DNA of 64,000 nucleotides from Leptidea sinapis. Taxonomy: Eukaryota; Arthropoda; Insecta; Lepidoptera; Pieridae. The DNA lies in contig NC_066273.1 of assembly GCF_905404315.1 (NCBI RefSeq), forward strand, positions 2,852,001-2,916,000, read 5' to 3'. The position numbers and the translations under genes were made by a program. Under the pieces are notes generated by a model, which made no database searches, had not been told where the DNA came from, and worked only from the letters and a program-made list of their open reading frames with translations. This document shows, piece after piece, positions 1 to 12,800 of the stretch. Position 1 is the stretch's first letter; the number at the start of each line of letters is the position of its first letter.

Positions 1-280
1 GTGTTCCACCGTAATCTACACTTGCACGTTCGTGCGCTAAACTAAACGTGAAGAATAACCACCAAAAATTATTCTATATCGTAGCTGTCGAACAAATGGT
101 TAAAAAGTTGAAAAAGTTGATTTACCTGACCGTCACGCGTCGTGTATAGCACGTTTTATAGTCGAAGAAGCAACAATCTAAACTGCTAGTTCATACATGG
201 CATTTAACACAAACGCATGAAAAAAGCGAAATTTTTTTGACAAATTATATGTTTTATCATCTCGAAGACATGCCTTTGCC

Positions 281-480
281 AGCAAGACGGATATCCTGCA
301 CATTTTGGGGTCAATGTTAGGCGATGGATGGCCATTTCCCCAATCATTGGATAAGGCGAATGGGACCCATTGCGTGGCCTGCGAGGAGTCCGGATTTAAC
401 GCCGTTTGATTTCTATATCTGGGGTCACATGAAATGCCTAACTCTATGTTCACTAAAAACTATTATGACTCATATAAGCT
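281..480 (+). pseudogene. Tc1/mariner-superfamily DDE transposase remnant (C-terminal part)
   Basis: Reading from about 281 gives a QQDG..AHFG..VR block; after a frameshift near 327 the frame from 324 continues with HFPNHWI, GPIAWPARSPDLTP and FDFYIWGH. This block order is characteristic of insect Tc1/mariner-type transposases that carry an N-terminal DUF4817-like helix-turn-helix. The catalytic N-terminal half is absent and the frame is broken, so this is a dead fragment in the flank or downstream intron of the SLC17-like gene. No terminal repeats could be placed. Confidence 0.7.
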
Positions 481-688
481 ATCGTATAAAACATGTTTCC
501 ATAAAAAGTTTTTACATAAAATTATCAACCGTTATACGACTTTACAGACAAACAATTTTTTACGTTCCAAAGAGTTTGCACCTAAGCCTCCCTAGTTATT
601 GAGCTTCTGTCGTATCATCGCCCAGCGACGGTAATTAGCAGCGCTTTCAATTATCAATGTTACTATTTAAATCCTTTTCACAACTCAC

Positions 689-838
689 CTCTGTCATGTT
701 AAACTTGAGGACCTGTTTCATGTAGAACGGCAGCTCTATTAGCAACATGTACCAGCCCCAGTTGGAACACGCGTGTGCAACGACGATCGCCAGGAACGGA
801 CCGGATGTAAACACCTGCTTCCAGGGTACTGACATGTT
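689..838 (-). CDS. SLC17-like exon 7 (residues 268-317, TM7)
   Basis: Acceptor TTGACAG|AACATG and donor GAG|GTGAGT. Encodes NMSVPWKQVFTSGPFLAIVV, then HACSNWGWYMLLIELPFYMK, matching the W..ift S.Pv.Ai...h...nwg.Y.ll..lP.Ym central-loop/TM7 block of SLC17. The exon ends in phase 0. No further exon is found between 1 and 688, so the gene continues beyond the window. Confidence 0.93.
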
Positions 839-3800
839 CTGTCAAATGAGATCATAACATAGTATAAATATTATAAAACTTATCTTCTTATATTTTTTTT
901 TATTCAAATAAAAACAAAGAGTACAATGAAAACTTAAGATTAAAATGCGCCACAGAAACCTGTGTAGGTTTATTCGTGGTGCAAATGCATTACTTCGCAC
1001 ACAACGACTGTACTTTATATTTATATTAATATTTTTTTTATACATAAGAAGGTATACTTTTAAATAACAAAAGATAAAAAAAAAATACCTAATAAATATA
1101 AATATTGAGAACAGTTTACACCAGCCATTACATCCCCTTTTTCTCTTAGTGTATACTGCATATTTTTAAATGCGTATTTAAACATATAAATCGTTAGGTG
1201 TGAAAATCATTATACAGTACACATTAAAAAAAGTTAAAAAAAAATCTGGTAACGCTCGTGTGATGCAGGAGAATGTCGGCGGCGGTGATCACTTAAAAAA
1301 TACATTACTTTGTTCGTCGGTGCTTATCACTTCTTGAGAATAAGAATGCTGGCCTAAATTATTCTGTTTCCAGATTAGAATTTGAAATTCGGTCTCTTTA
1401 CACAATATTTTGTTTCATGAGCAATACTTATAGTGAAAAGGTCCAAACATTCTTCGGTCTTCGGTCTTCGTTTGATAATTGAATATTATCTCTACGTTGG
1501 GATATTTCCCAACCTCTTGGAAGATGCGTGCGTGGTTTTTACTGTAAGGTGACTGGTATTTGTTTACGTTTATATGGCGAGAGCTCTCAAATTTTGTACC
1601 TTGTGGGATTTATCGTTGTTGCCGCCCAGTGAGGTTACGATGAAGTCCCGCTCCTCTTTGCTGATGAGTGGCTGCTGCCCCGGCGAGTCTTGAACCAGGA
1701 ACACCCACAGCACACACCAGAGACAGGACAAGCCACCCATTACGTAGAACACACTCTCCCAACCTGTTCAAAAGTGGAAATTCCCTAAATTAAAGATGAA
1801 GAATTGGGAGTTGCTGGAGATAGTTGTTCTTTTTGACTTCGAAGATGTTTTCTAATCTCCAGGCAAATATATTTCATTGCAACTTCAATGAAAACAGTAT
1901 TTCACTCATAGAAGACAAAGATGAGAAGAACATTTTAGGAAAAAAATAATATTTCCAAAATCATTAAATATTCGATTGAATATAATTTCATATATTTATA
2001 TGAATTTGGTACATCACGCTTCTACAGAGATGACGCTAGGTCGGTTTTTCGACCCAAAATACCCCGTTTAGTAAATATTATCCAAGTCCTTAGGACGATA
2101 CAGAAGTAAGTGAAACGCTTATAACAGTGGACAGCCTGGACGTAACAGAGTATCAAACTATACTTCCGCAGTGTTTAAAAGGCATTTATTTTCTTTACTT
2201 TTTGATGTCATTTCTAATAACTACTAGATACTACTACCGCTTCGGAAACAAATGGCGCTCTGAGAGAGAAGAAGCGGCGCAAGAAACTCTCCCAGCATTC
2301 TTTTTTTCCGCTCTTTTCAATAAAAATATACAATATTATACAGTCATTTCCATCGCTATAAAATAATCACCATCTAGTCCCAGGCTGTCCGATCATTTAG
2401 ATATTCAGCAGTGGAGTAATACGATTTACGACAGAGCCATTTTTTTATAAAACATTTAAATTTACTTATAGATAATGCCTGAACAGTGGCTGGGACTTTA
2501 TTATAGAAGTGTATACATTTACCCTTAAAGCTATTATGTATCTTATGAAGCCTACTAGAATTAGTTACAAGCAATCCCTTATTTCTAGTGTTATAATAAT
2601 GAAAATCACTATTAAGAGCAAAATGGTGACGATTTTTGTGAACGTATATTAAATTTTCATAAATGTACTGACAATGAACAGTCATAATATTTATTCCTTT
2701 AAATTGTTCTTTGAGAGACTGTCTATAACCAAGCTGATATATAGCACGAACAGCTCTCTTTTGCAGAGCAAACACTATATCAATGTCAGCAGCATGACCC
2801 CATAGTAAAATACCGTACGTCAACAAGTACATCGTTACAACGTTTACAAGTAGACACAACGTTCACTTAGTAGTCGAAAGGACACTTCTTTGTACTCGTA
2901 GTTTTATAATTTAATTTCTATGTGCGATTGTTGATCATTGCTTTTATCTTGTATTGTGGGAAATAACAAAAAAAGTTCTAAGAATTCAAACTGGTGTAAG
3001 TCATTACGTGAACACTAAATATAATTATTCGTCGAACTAATATAAGTTCTTAAAATGCTTAAAAGAAAAACAATAATAATATATCGATTATGATTGGAAC
3101 TCGAGTCCAGCAAATATCGAATCGGAAGGAGAGGAAGGTACGAACTCTATCAGAGGCAGAGAGTACATGACCACAGCGTTTTCCATTGGGCTTGCCATTC
3201 TACCTATTGTAGGGCACATTTCCGCTTCAAAGTTGCCGGCGAGATACTTCAAATTCTTCCATTAGAGCATGGACGGCGGCGTTAGGTGACTTGACAGCCC
3301 ATTAATCCTATGAAAATTTACCAAGTGTAGCAGTAAGGACTCCCGCCATCAACATAGACATGACAGTGCCGAGCGAAGTTCCCGCGTAAACAAGTGCCGC
3401 CATGACACTGCGCTCGACTGGCGGGGCCCACTTTGACAGCAACACGTGCATCGCTGGGAATGTGACGCCCTGAAATTTGATGATAGCTTAGTAGGATTTC
3501 TAAGTAGATTCTTATAGGTCTGTGCGCCTACGTAACAAAATCCGATAAAAAAAAGAATAATATCATCCACGTAGACACAACTTTTCATAAAAAATGTTAA
3601 TAAAAGTAAAACTACTGGGCCAAACTATGTTAAATTTTTATGGGACCAAATTTCATCTATTCCGCATTGAACGTTGAATTACGTAGATCGGATCATAAAT
3701 CTCAAAGTAATCGGTGTACATACATAAAAAAATACCGATCGAATTGAGAACCTCCTGCTTTTTGAAGTCGGTTAAATAGAAAAGGAAACCCCTTTAATTT

Positions 3801-6800
3801 GAAAAGCATAGTACGGGAGTGTAAAAAAATGTCTAGTATTTGGGATTCCACCATACAAAGGCGTTTTATTCCTAAAGCAAACTAGGCATGTGCCAAGGGG
3901 CGCGGGGTTACAAAGAGGCGCGGATTTTTTAAACAAAAGCAATACTTATGTACATAAAATAAGTTGTATAAATAAGTACTTGTAAGCTGGTTTTAAGATG
4001 AATGTTATATGAGCTACTTACCCCACCGATACCTTCCCCAACTCTCATGAGGACGACAGCCACATAATGCGCCTCCGCCATTACCGGAGTGAGCAGAGTG
4101 CACACCACGTTGATGCACACACTAAAGAACATCACCCATTTGGCTGAGAATAATTCTGCTACTCTTCCCCCTGAAAATAAAAGACAATAGTTAATATGTT
4201 GAGTTGTAAGGCACAGAATACATAATAGTACAGGTACGGAAGATTCCCTCCGCAAAATAAATTAAAGTAATAGGAACTCTTGCTAAGATGCAATTAGGTG
4301 CAATTCAGATCGCACATTTACAATACAATTATATACATCTAGAAGTTGCCTCTTTTCCCATCGTGGAGCTCTTACCTCTTCTGAAGACGTAAGGGCTGCC
4401 TCTCTTAAATAAGAATAATTACCAGTTAGGTACATGGCTATTAGGTACTTTATATTGTGAACAAATGATGTTTCAATCAAACTTAGGCAAGTTCATAGTA
4501 GCATATTATTATGTATTCTGAGGTAGTATGTAGGTAGATCAGAAAACCAAAGAGATCGTCAATCTCAAACATAAAAAAAATCCTTTAATTCTAATAAATT
4601 CTAGATACATACTTTAGAGCACATTTTTGTAACTTAAATAAGTACTTAGATAATATTTAATTGATTCAGTATACCTATTATGAATGCATGGATATACATA
4701 CCTATGTTTTTATATTTTTATACATCTTACATAATATAATTAAATCGCACCGAAGATAAAACAATGTTTTGATTTTTTTTTAAATATTTGTTATGTGTTT
4801 TACCTAAAATCTATCCAGATCAAGATAAACTTAGTTCTGCAGCATGCGCGACAAAAAAAGATTAGAAAATTAACTGACATAGAACAATGATATTATAGTA
4901 TTAAAAGAGGTAGATATGTCATTAGCGCGCCGAAAATCAATCGCCTAAATTGAGTCAATTGGTTCCTTTGGTGTAGTCGCTCTCTCGATACGAAAACGGT
5001 ACACACGCGTTTGTTGTTGACAGAATTGCTTACAATTTGATATAGGTAAAACATTAAAATGCTGTCTTGTGTTATGGGTGCATCTTACTAATTATGAAAG
5101 TAAAAAAAAATCATAGAAATACATACCACAGTTAAGAAATAATGATTTTTAACATTTTATTTGATTTCATTATTTATCTAACAAAATAAATACGTCGCCA
5201 TGACAACGCCGATCGTCACCAAGCCGATCATAGTTTAACGTACAGAAGTGACGAAATATTGATGCTGTCTGTTGCGGGATGATCGAGGTAGAATATTTTA
5301 GGAAATGATGTAAAAAAGTCGTTGTTCTAGTGAATGTATATGATATGTAATAATTTTTAATAAACAAGTGCGTATATAGGTAGCTGAACTATCAAACTAC
5401 TAAAACAAGTATTAGGGTAGGTAGCGGACGTAGACAGTGAGTGCTAATTTTCTTCTTCTCCCATTACCTTATTGTAATAAGCCCTCAACAAAAAGACTTC
5501 CAAACAAATAAATTCGTTAGTACAATTGTAAAAAGGGTCCCTTACTGTAGATACCTTTCGGTTTTGTTTTGGTGCCTGTATGTTTCTTATTATTTTATGT
5601 ATAAATAATTAATATCATCAATATAATATATGGCTATATTATAATCTATATTAAAATATTTTTTATTAAATCAATGACACATTGTCTACTTAGGCATAAA
5701 TCACGGTGTACGGTAAAAAATTATATCTGAGGAATTAACTGTATTCTTCCTATACAAATACGAAGCAATTAGCAAAATAGATTTATATCTTTTTCGCTTG
5801 CGATAATTATATTTACTATCCTTCTTTGACGTGTAATCGTAATGTGCTATTGCAATTTTAAATTATTCATGTGTGCGTTAGTGTATCATTTTCAAACACC
5901 GAATTTTGTCTACGTAACCTATCTATACTTTTAAATATCATTGACATAGAATGAATAAAAATGAATCTGAATTACTTTAGTTATTTTCGTAGTATTATGT
6001 CCTATGGTATATCGCTATGTGGCAATGCTGCCGATATCAATACCATCATTGTGCTGCAGAAGAGGGCTATTCGCGCTATTTATAACCTAGGTCCTAAAAA
6101 ATAATTCAAAGGGAATCAATTTTGAGAAAATAAATGCCTTTTATGCCTTTAAAGAATCATTGAGAGAAAAATTTAAAGAAATAAACATCTTGACTGTTAC
6201 CTCTCAATATATTCTTGATAATGTAATGTTTGTTCATAGGCACATAATCTATTTTCTAGAAACTGTCATAACCATAATGTTAGCACCAGGAACAAACATA
6301 AACTTATAATGCCTACTACTCGGCTAAGTCGAGTTAGTAAGTCTTTTGTGGCTGTATATGCTTATACAACAAGCTCCCAGATAATGTTCAAAACCAATGT
6401 ATTTGATTTGATGAAATTCAAAAGAATTGTTAAAAAACGTTAGTCTGGTAAAGGAACATAAATGACTTTCTTAATGATACCACTGATTATTAATTGAGCG
6501 ACTGCCCACAGGCTATTAAATAATAAATTTTATTGTACGATTTTACATTGAAACCATATTTTTATATAAAAAAAAAATAAAATCCCGCTGAGTTTGAATT
6601 ACTTTTGGAATGGGTGGTAGTTTTTAACCGGCTTCCAAAAGGAGGAGGTTATCAATTTAATCGGTATTGTTTTTTGACTTTCAATAAGTGATTTTATATC
6701 CTATTTTGAATAAAAATATTTGAATTTGATCTCGTTTTCTGGGAGACTGCAGATGAAATGGTTTACGACAATTTTATATAATATAATCACTGGAATTTAA

Positions 6801-9800
6801 GCTGCGTTCACAAGCTCGTAAGAAAGTGACATCAAAATGATTTTTAATTTCAAAAAGGAGGAGGTTATCAATTCAATCGGTAATTTTTCTTTAGTTTGAT
6901 GCAGAATAGATCTTATTTGGTCCCATAAAAATTTTACATAGTTTGGCCCAGTAGTTTTCATTTTATGAAAATTTTTGTTTACCTCGATGATATCATTGTT
7001 TTTTGTGTACGGCTTTTTTGGGAGTTTTCATTCATATTAAAATCGGATAAGGTTTTATGCTTTGTGTTTGATACTCTCATCAGGTTTTTTTTTATTAGAA
7101 TCGGATAAGGTTACATTCTTTCGGTTTTTCCTAATGATACTAAAGCTAGGTTCACTAGAACCAATGAGCGATGGCCACGCTCTCTAGAAACGAGGAGTTT
7201 GTAAATGTTTTTATGTCATGTGAGTTTATATCACATAAAATCGCGGTATGATGATCATCCAGCAAGATCGTGCAGAAGCAGGTCGTATGTATGTATGTTC
7301 ATGAGAAACTTACAATTGACGAAAAACCACATACATATCCAGCTCATGTCGATGGTAAGTAAGGACTAGGCAGAGGTGTATTACACCCAAATATCGCCGG
7401 CTAAATTGTTAAATTCCACACAACTGCGAATCTATTGCCGTAAAGCGAGCACAGTTCCAGACTTTGGGAATTTACTCTCAGAAAAACCCGATTTCCTGAG
7501 ACCTTACCAGTGGGAGGCACCTTTGCCCAGGAAGCCGGCTAGATTATGGGCACCACAACGGCGCCTATTTCTGCCGTGAAGCAGTAATGTGCAAACATTT
7601 CTGTGTTTCTGTCTGAAGGACGCCGTAGCTATTGAAATTACTGGGAAAATGGGACTTAACACCTTATGTCTCAAGGTGACGAGCGCAATTGTAGTGCCGC
7701 TCATAATTTTGGGTTTTTTAAGAATCCTGAGCGGCACTGCATTGTAATGGGTAGGGCGTATCAATTACCATCGCTGAACGTCCTACTCGTCTCGTCCCTT
7801 ATTTTCATAAAAAAAAAACCTTCACAACAGGTCACATTTACCGCTACGCAACTAAGGCAGTTACAAAGTTAAAGGCGCATATTAAGAATTTGGAAGTCCG
7901 GTGACTGCAGAGAACAGCATTAAATTCCAAATTATTTTTATGCTCGAGTGTCCTACAGAGAATTCCAATAATAATCTTTACGATGTCTGTCTCGACGTAA
8001 GTGATGTTATACAAACCAGGGATTTGAGAGACGAAATATCCCCAAAAATAGCAGCTGAGTACGATGCCCTGCACCTCCGACGACCAGAGAAACGGTCCGT
8101 CTGCATCCTGTAAAATAAACAGAGTAAATATGGCAAGTTATAACATCGTATATATACATTTCTAGTGCCTACTTATAGGTAGGTGATTTGACAAATTAAG
8201 TATATATAAGTCATTGTACAAAACAAGATATTTTGGTAGTGATACTTTGTAGAACATTGGGCACATTTTTCTGGGACTATCCACGTAAATATTATCTACA
8301 AGGTAGGTAATAACTACATTTGCAACTGGACCCCTGGTTGTAAAACACAGCTTATTTCATTTAGTTTGACTACCACATACCAGTGGGAGGCTCCTTGGCA
8401 CAGGGCAACGGCGCCTATTTCTGCCGTGAAGCAGTAATGTTAAAACATTACGCTGTTTCGGTCTGAAGGGCGCCGTAGCTAGTGAAATTACTGGGCAAAT
8501 GAGACTTAACATCTTATGTCTCAAGGTAACGAACGCAAATGTAGTGCCGCTCAGAATTTTTGGCTTTTTCAAGAATCCTGAGCAACACTGCATTGTAATA
8601 AGGAGGGCGTATCAATTACCACCCGCTGAACGTCCTGCTCGTCTCGTCCCTTATTTTCATAAAAAAAAACATGTTTTGACAATGAGGCGTAATTTTAGAA
8701 AGCGCATTAAATCGCGTATACGTCACCATGGATTAAACTCGATGATATGAGCTTCTATTATTCGAACTCTGAACAGCTTGCAGCCAAACTGTTCAGAGTT
8801 CACAACGGCTACATATTTTAAAAATCGGTTTATTCGTATAAAAAGGCCACAAAATAGTTTTTGTATTGTAATGTACGGAAAATATTTTAAGAAACAATTT
8901 ATTTATTTATGACCGTACATATTGTTATATTCATTACGGAAATATTAAGCGCGCCCATCGTATGTACTCGACCAACCTGTATGTATAAGTCGTCATATTT
9001 TAAATATTAAAAAGTAAGTAATCTCTATACAATGTGTTTTATACTTGAGGATGTTATACCAAACAAATAAATAAAATATAATAATACCCTCATTTTCGAA
9101 CAATATAACTTATTAATGAGTTACATACTATACCAACCGAATTATATATTATTCTAGCTGACCCAGCAAACGTTGTATTGCCGATATTAAAATCGCGATA
9201 CAAAAGTAACTGTTGATCGTAGATGGGTGAAAATTTGAAGTTGTATGTATTTTTTAATGTTGACTCATAATCAAATCAATTTAAAAGAAATGTCAAAAAA
9301 AATTAAAAAAAAAAGTTTCGTGTGGACCACCCTTAACATTTAGGGGTATGAAAAATAGATGTTGGCCGATTCTCAGACCTACTCAATATGCTCACAAAAT
9401 TTCATGAAAATCGGTCAAGCCTTTTTGGAGGAGTACGTGAACGAACATTGTGACACGAGAATTTTATATAAAAGATCTACCTATATTTTTTTATGAAAAT
9501 AAGAGACGAGACGAGCAGGACGTTCAGCTAATGGTAATCGATGCGCCCTGCCCATTACAATGTAGTGCCGCTCAGGATTCTTGAAAAACTCCAAAAATTC
9601 TGAGCGGCACTACAACTGCGCTCGTCACCTTGAGACATAAGATGTTAAGTCTCATTTGCCCAGTAATTTCAATAGCTACGGCGCCCTTCACACCAAAACC
9701 ACTAATACTGCTTCACGGCTGAAATAGGCGCCGTTGTGGTTCCCATAATCAAGTCGGTATCCTGTGCAATGGAGCCTCCCACTGGTAAATATATATATAT

Positions 9801-12800
9801 GTACAAATGATTTAAGTTTTCTTTTGTGTTAATTCCGCCAATATTTGTTTTTAAAACAATTCGACACGTGTTTCGCCTCTACACGAGGCATCCTCAGGAC
9901 GTGTTGTCTCGCCAAAATCTGGCACGAGTCTCGTGCAACACGTGTCGAATTGTTTTAAAAACAAATATTGGCGGAATTCACACTAAAGAAAACTTAAATC
10001 ATTTGTATAATTATGGATTTCCGTAAAGTAACGCCTAATTCAATATTTTTTTTTAAGTTTATGTATTATTTATTATGCATTATTAGACAGACTATAGGTA
10101 AATAAAATGGAATGCCTACAGGGATACCTACTCAATGCAGTTCTTTGTATACTTAAATTATTGCGTATATGAAATAATGGCTCAAGAAAATTGAGTAGTA
10201 CAAGTAATTCTTAAGTGGGTTGAAACAATTTATCACAAATTGCAATAATCTCAATTACAATGTAAGTTAAGGCGACACTAAATGCTGGCGACCTTGAGCG
10301 ATATGTGTTCACGGCTCCCATGTAACAAAGCCAATATTTTCAAAATTCTTGTGTCGAAAATTTAACATTTTAACAGGCGCAAACAGTTCAATTGCTTACA
10401 ATCCTCATTATTGATTACTAATCTTAATAAATGTACCAACACAAAAAAGTAAAAGCTATAAGAACAACTTTTATGAGTGAGAAAAAACTTGTTTAACTGC
10501 AAACACAACTGGTAATTCATAATAGCTCTGGAGTGTTAAGTTTAACTAACAGCAAGCATTAGCAACCTACAAGCAAGAGTTAAGGGTATGTGTAACAGGA
10601 TACACTAGTGTTCTTCGCTTCAAATGCTATATTTTCACCACAAAACTTGTCTAAAAACACCTTGTTTGCGTGTTTTCTGCTTACTCTTCGCCTTAACTAC
10701 ATGTTTTCTGAAAGTCAACAATACACGTGCCCAACCAGATTGCGAATACCTAGTTGGAACAAACCCAATAACACGTCATCTTGTAGATTATATTGACCTG
10801 TTCGAAGGTTAAATACTGGTATCATTCTTTAAATAGACATTCCATTTAATACTTTCTCTCGTTCGGGACACAATAATAATAATATAAACATAAATTACTT
10901 TGAATTACGATTGGCCTCATTGTTGATATACTATACTATCTACAGATAAAGAATAGGTTTCTACCATATACTGTCAGCAATTAGCTGTCAATAATCTGAA
11001 GCTGTCCCAATTACCCGATAAGTCATTCTTATCGCCTTATATTGAGACGCGTGAACTGCAATTTCCATACGAACTTCTATCGCTGGTAAGCTATACGTCC
11101 TTCCATTGACAGACAGCGTGTATGGATAAGGTGATGTACCGTCGATAAGTATATTGGAACAGACAAGTCATCATTGACTTGTCTGTTCCAATATACTTAA
11201 GGTACGATTTTTATCTTAAGTAGGCCGCAACCGGAGATAGACTGAATATTGGGAACGGCTGTTAAATGAACACAGTCACGGGTAGAGCTATCTAACCTTA
11301 ATCGTAAAAATATATATATTTTTTAAATTAATAATTTAATTTTTTAAATTTTCAAACAAACATATTTTATATTAAGGAAACATAATTTTAGTAACCCTTA
11401 CGTGGTCGCATAAGACAACAAGGTGTCAGTGCCTACGATAACGCGCGGCTACTAGATTTCTTACAGGTTGTTAAACAGAATATAACATGCTACATATTAT
11501 CGTGCTAGAATTCGCAGAAATTCTATTTTTGCTGCTTTATATTCTCGAGACACTTAATAATTATATCTCTTAGCCGATTTAACCAATCAGCCGTTTTTTT
11601 GTTTTTTTTTTTTATGGATTAAGAGGACAAACGAGCGTATAGGTCACCTGGTGTTAAGTGATCACCGCCGCCCACATTCTCTTGCAACACCAGAATCGGA
11701 ATCACAGGAGCGTTGCCGGCCTTTAAGGAAGGTGTACGCGCTGTTTTTGAAGGTACCCATGTCGTATCGTCCCGGAAACACCTCACAAGGAAGCTCATTC
11801 CACAGCTTTGTAGTACGTGGAAGAAAGCGCCTTGAAAACCGCACTGTGGAGAACCGCCACACATCCAGATGGTGAGGATGATATCCTAACTTGTGGTGTG
11901 TCGTGCGAAGGCCGAATTCGGCGTCATAAATGCGATAGAAGACACACAATGAAGCGATGTCTCTACGTTATATAGCTGGCTAATGTTAAACGTTTAGCTG
12001 GCTGTTTATGTTGGCAGAAAAACAGATAGCTGAACAAGCCTCTGAGCTATACTGGATGCCAGCTGCGCCCCCCGGCTACTTTTCCTACTGCCCCGCTGTC
12101 TCTGTGCTCGGACGCAGCTCCGAATCTGGGATTGGGTTCGGAAGCAGTGCGCGAGTGTACATACAAATAATACTATGGCTAATTCGGTCCGTCAATAATC
12201 TTGTCCGGAACGGATGTCAGCGGTTACCGGAATGAAATCGGATGACAATAATCACTTCTCCAAATGAACAATATTTGGCATATGACAAATATGATCTACA
12301 CAGATAACACTTATTAATGGGCATACATTTTGATTTAATGTAATTGTGGCCCCAATACGTAAGTATGTACAAGTGCACGAGATTCAAGAAGTAACCACCA
12401 AGGATACCATTGTTTTCAAATAATTAAAAAAAAAATAAAATATAATGTGCAGATTTTGAACAATAAAAGTCTACGAAAATGAAAAATGTTAACTTCAAAG
12501 TTTGAGTTGTTTCATTGTCAATAGTCACAGTCAACTAGACCATTTCAAACTTCAGCTACTGTATGCCTCTTGTAACTCATAATATGTCTGCTGAACCACA
12601 ACCAATAGAAGAGAATTAATTACATTTCAATATGTGTAAGTTGTACATTAAAAAAAATTAATTTCTTTCCAATTGTAAAAATAAATTAAAAATGATTTTT
12701 AAATTAAATTTATATATCTAAATTATGACCAATAATAATATCTACATTGGTTTTATTTAATACCTTTTTTATTACCTACATTATTGGTCCTTTTAACTTT

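Noticed and set aside
178..453. 91-codon minus frame at the left edge
   Set aside because: It is antisense to the transposase remnant read on the plus strand.
11619..11949. Several overlapping frames in both strands as separate genes
   Set aside because: They are all shadows of one Jockey-like LINE C-terminus; the same set recurs at 27.2, 48.5 and 51.2 kb.
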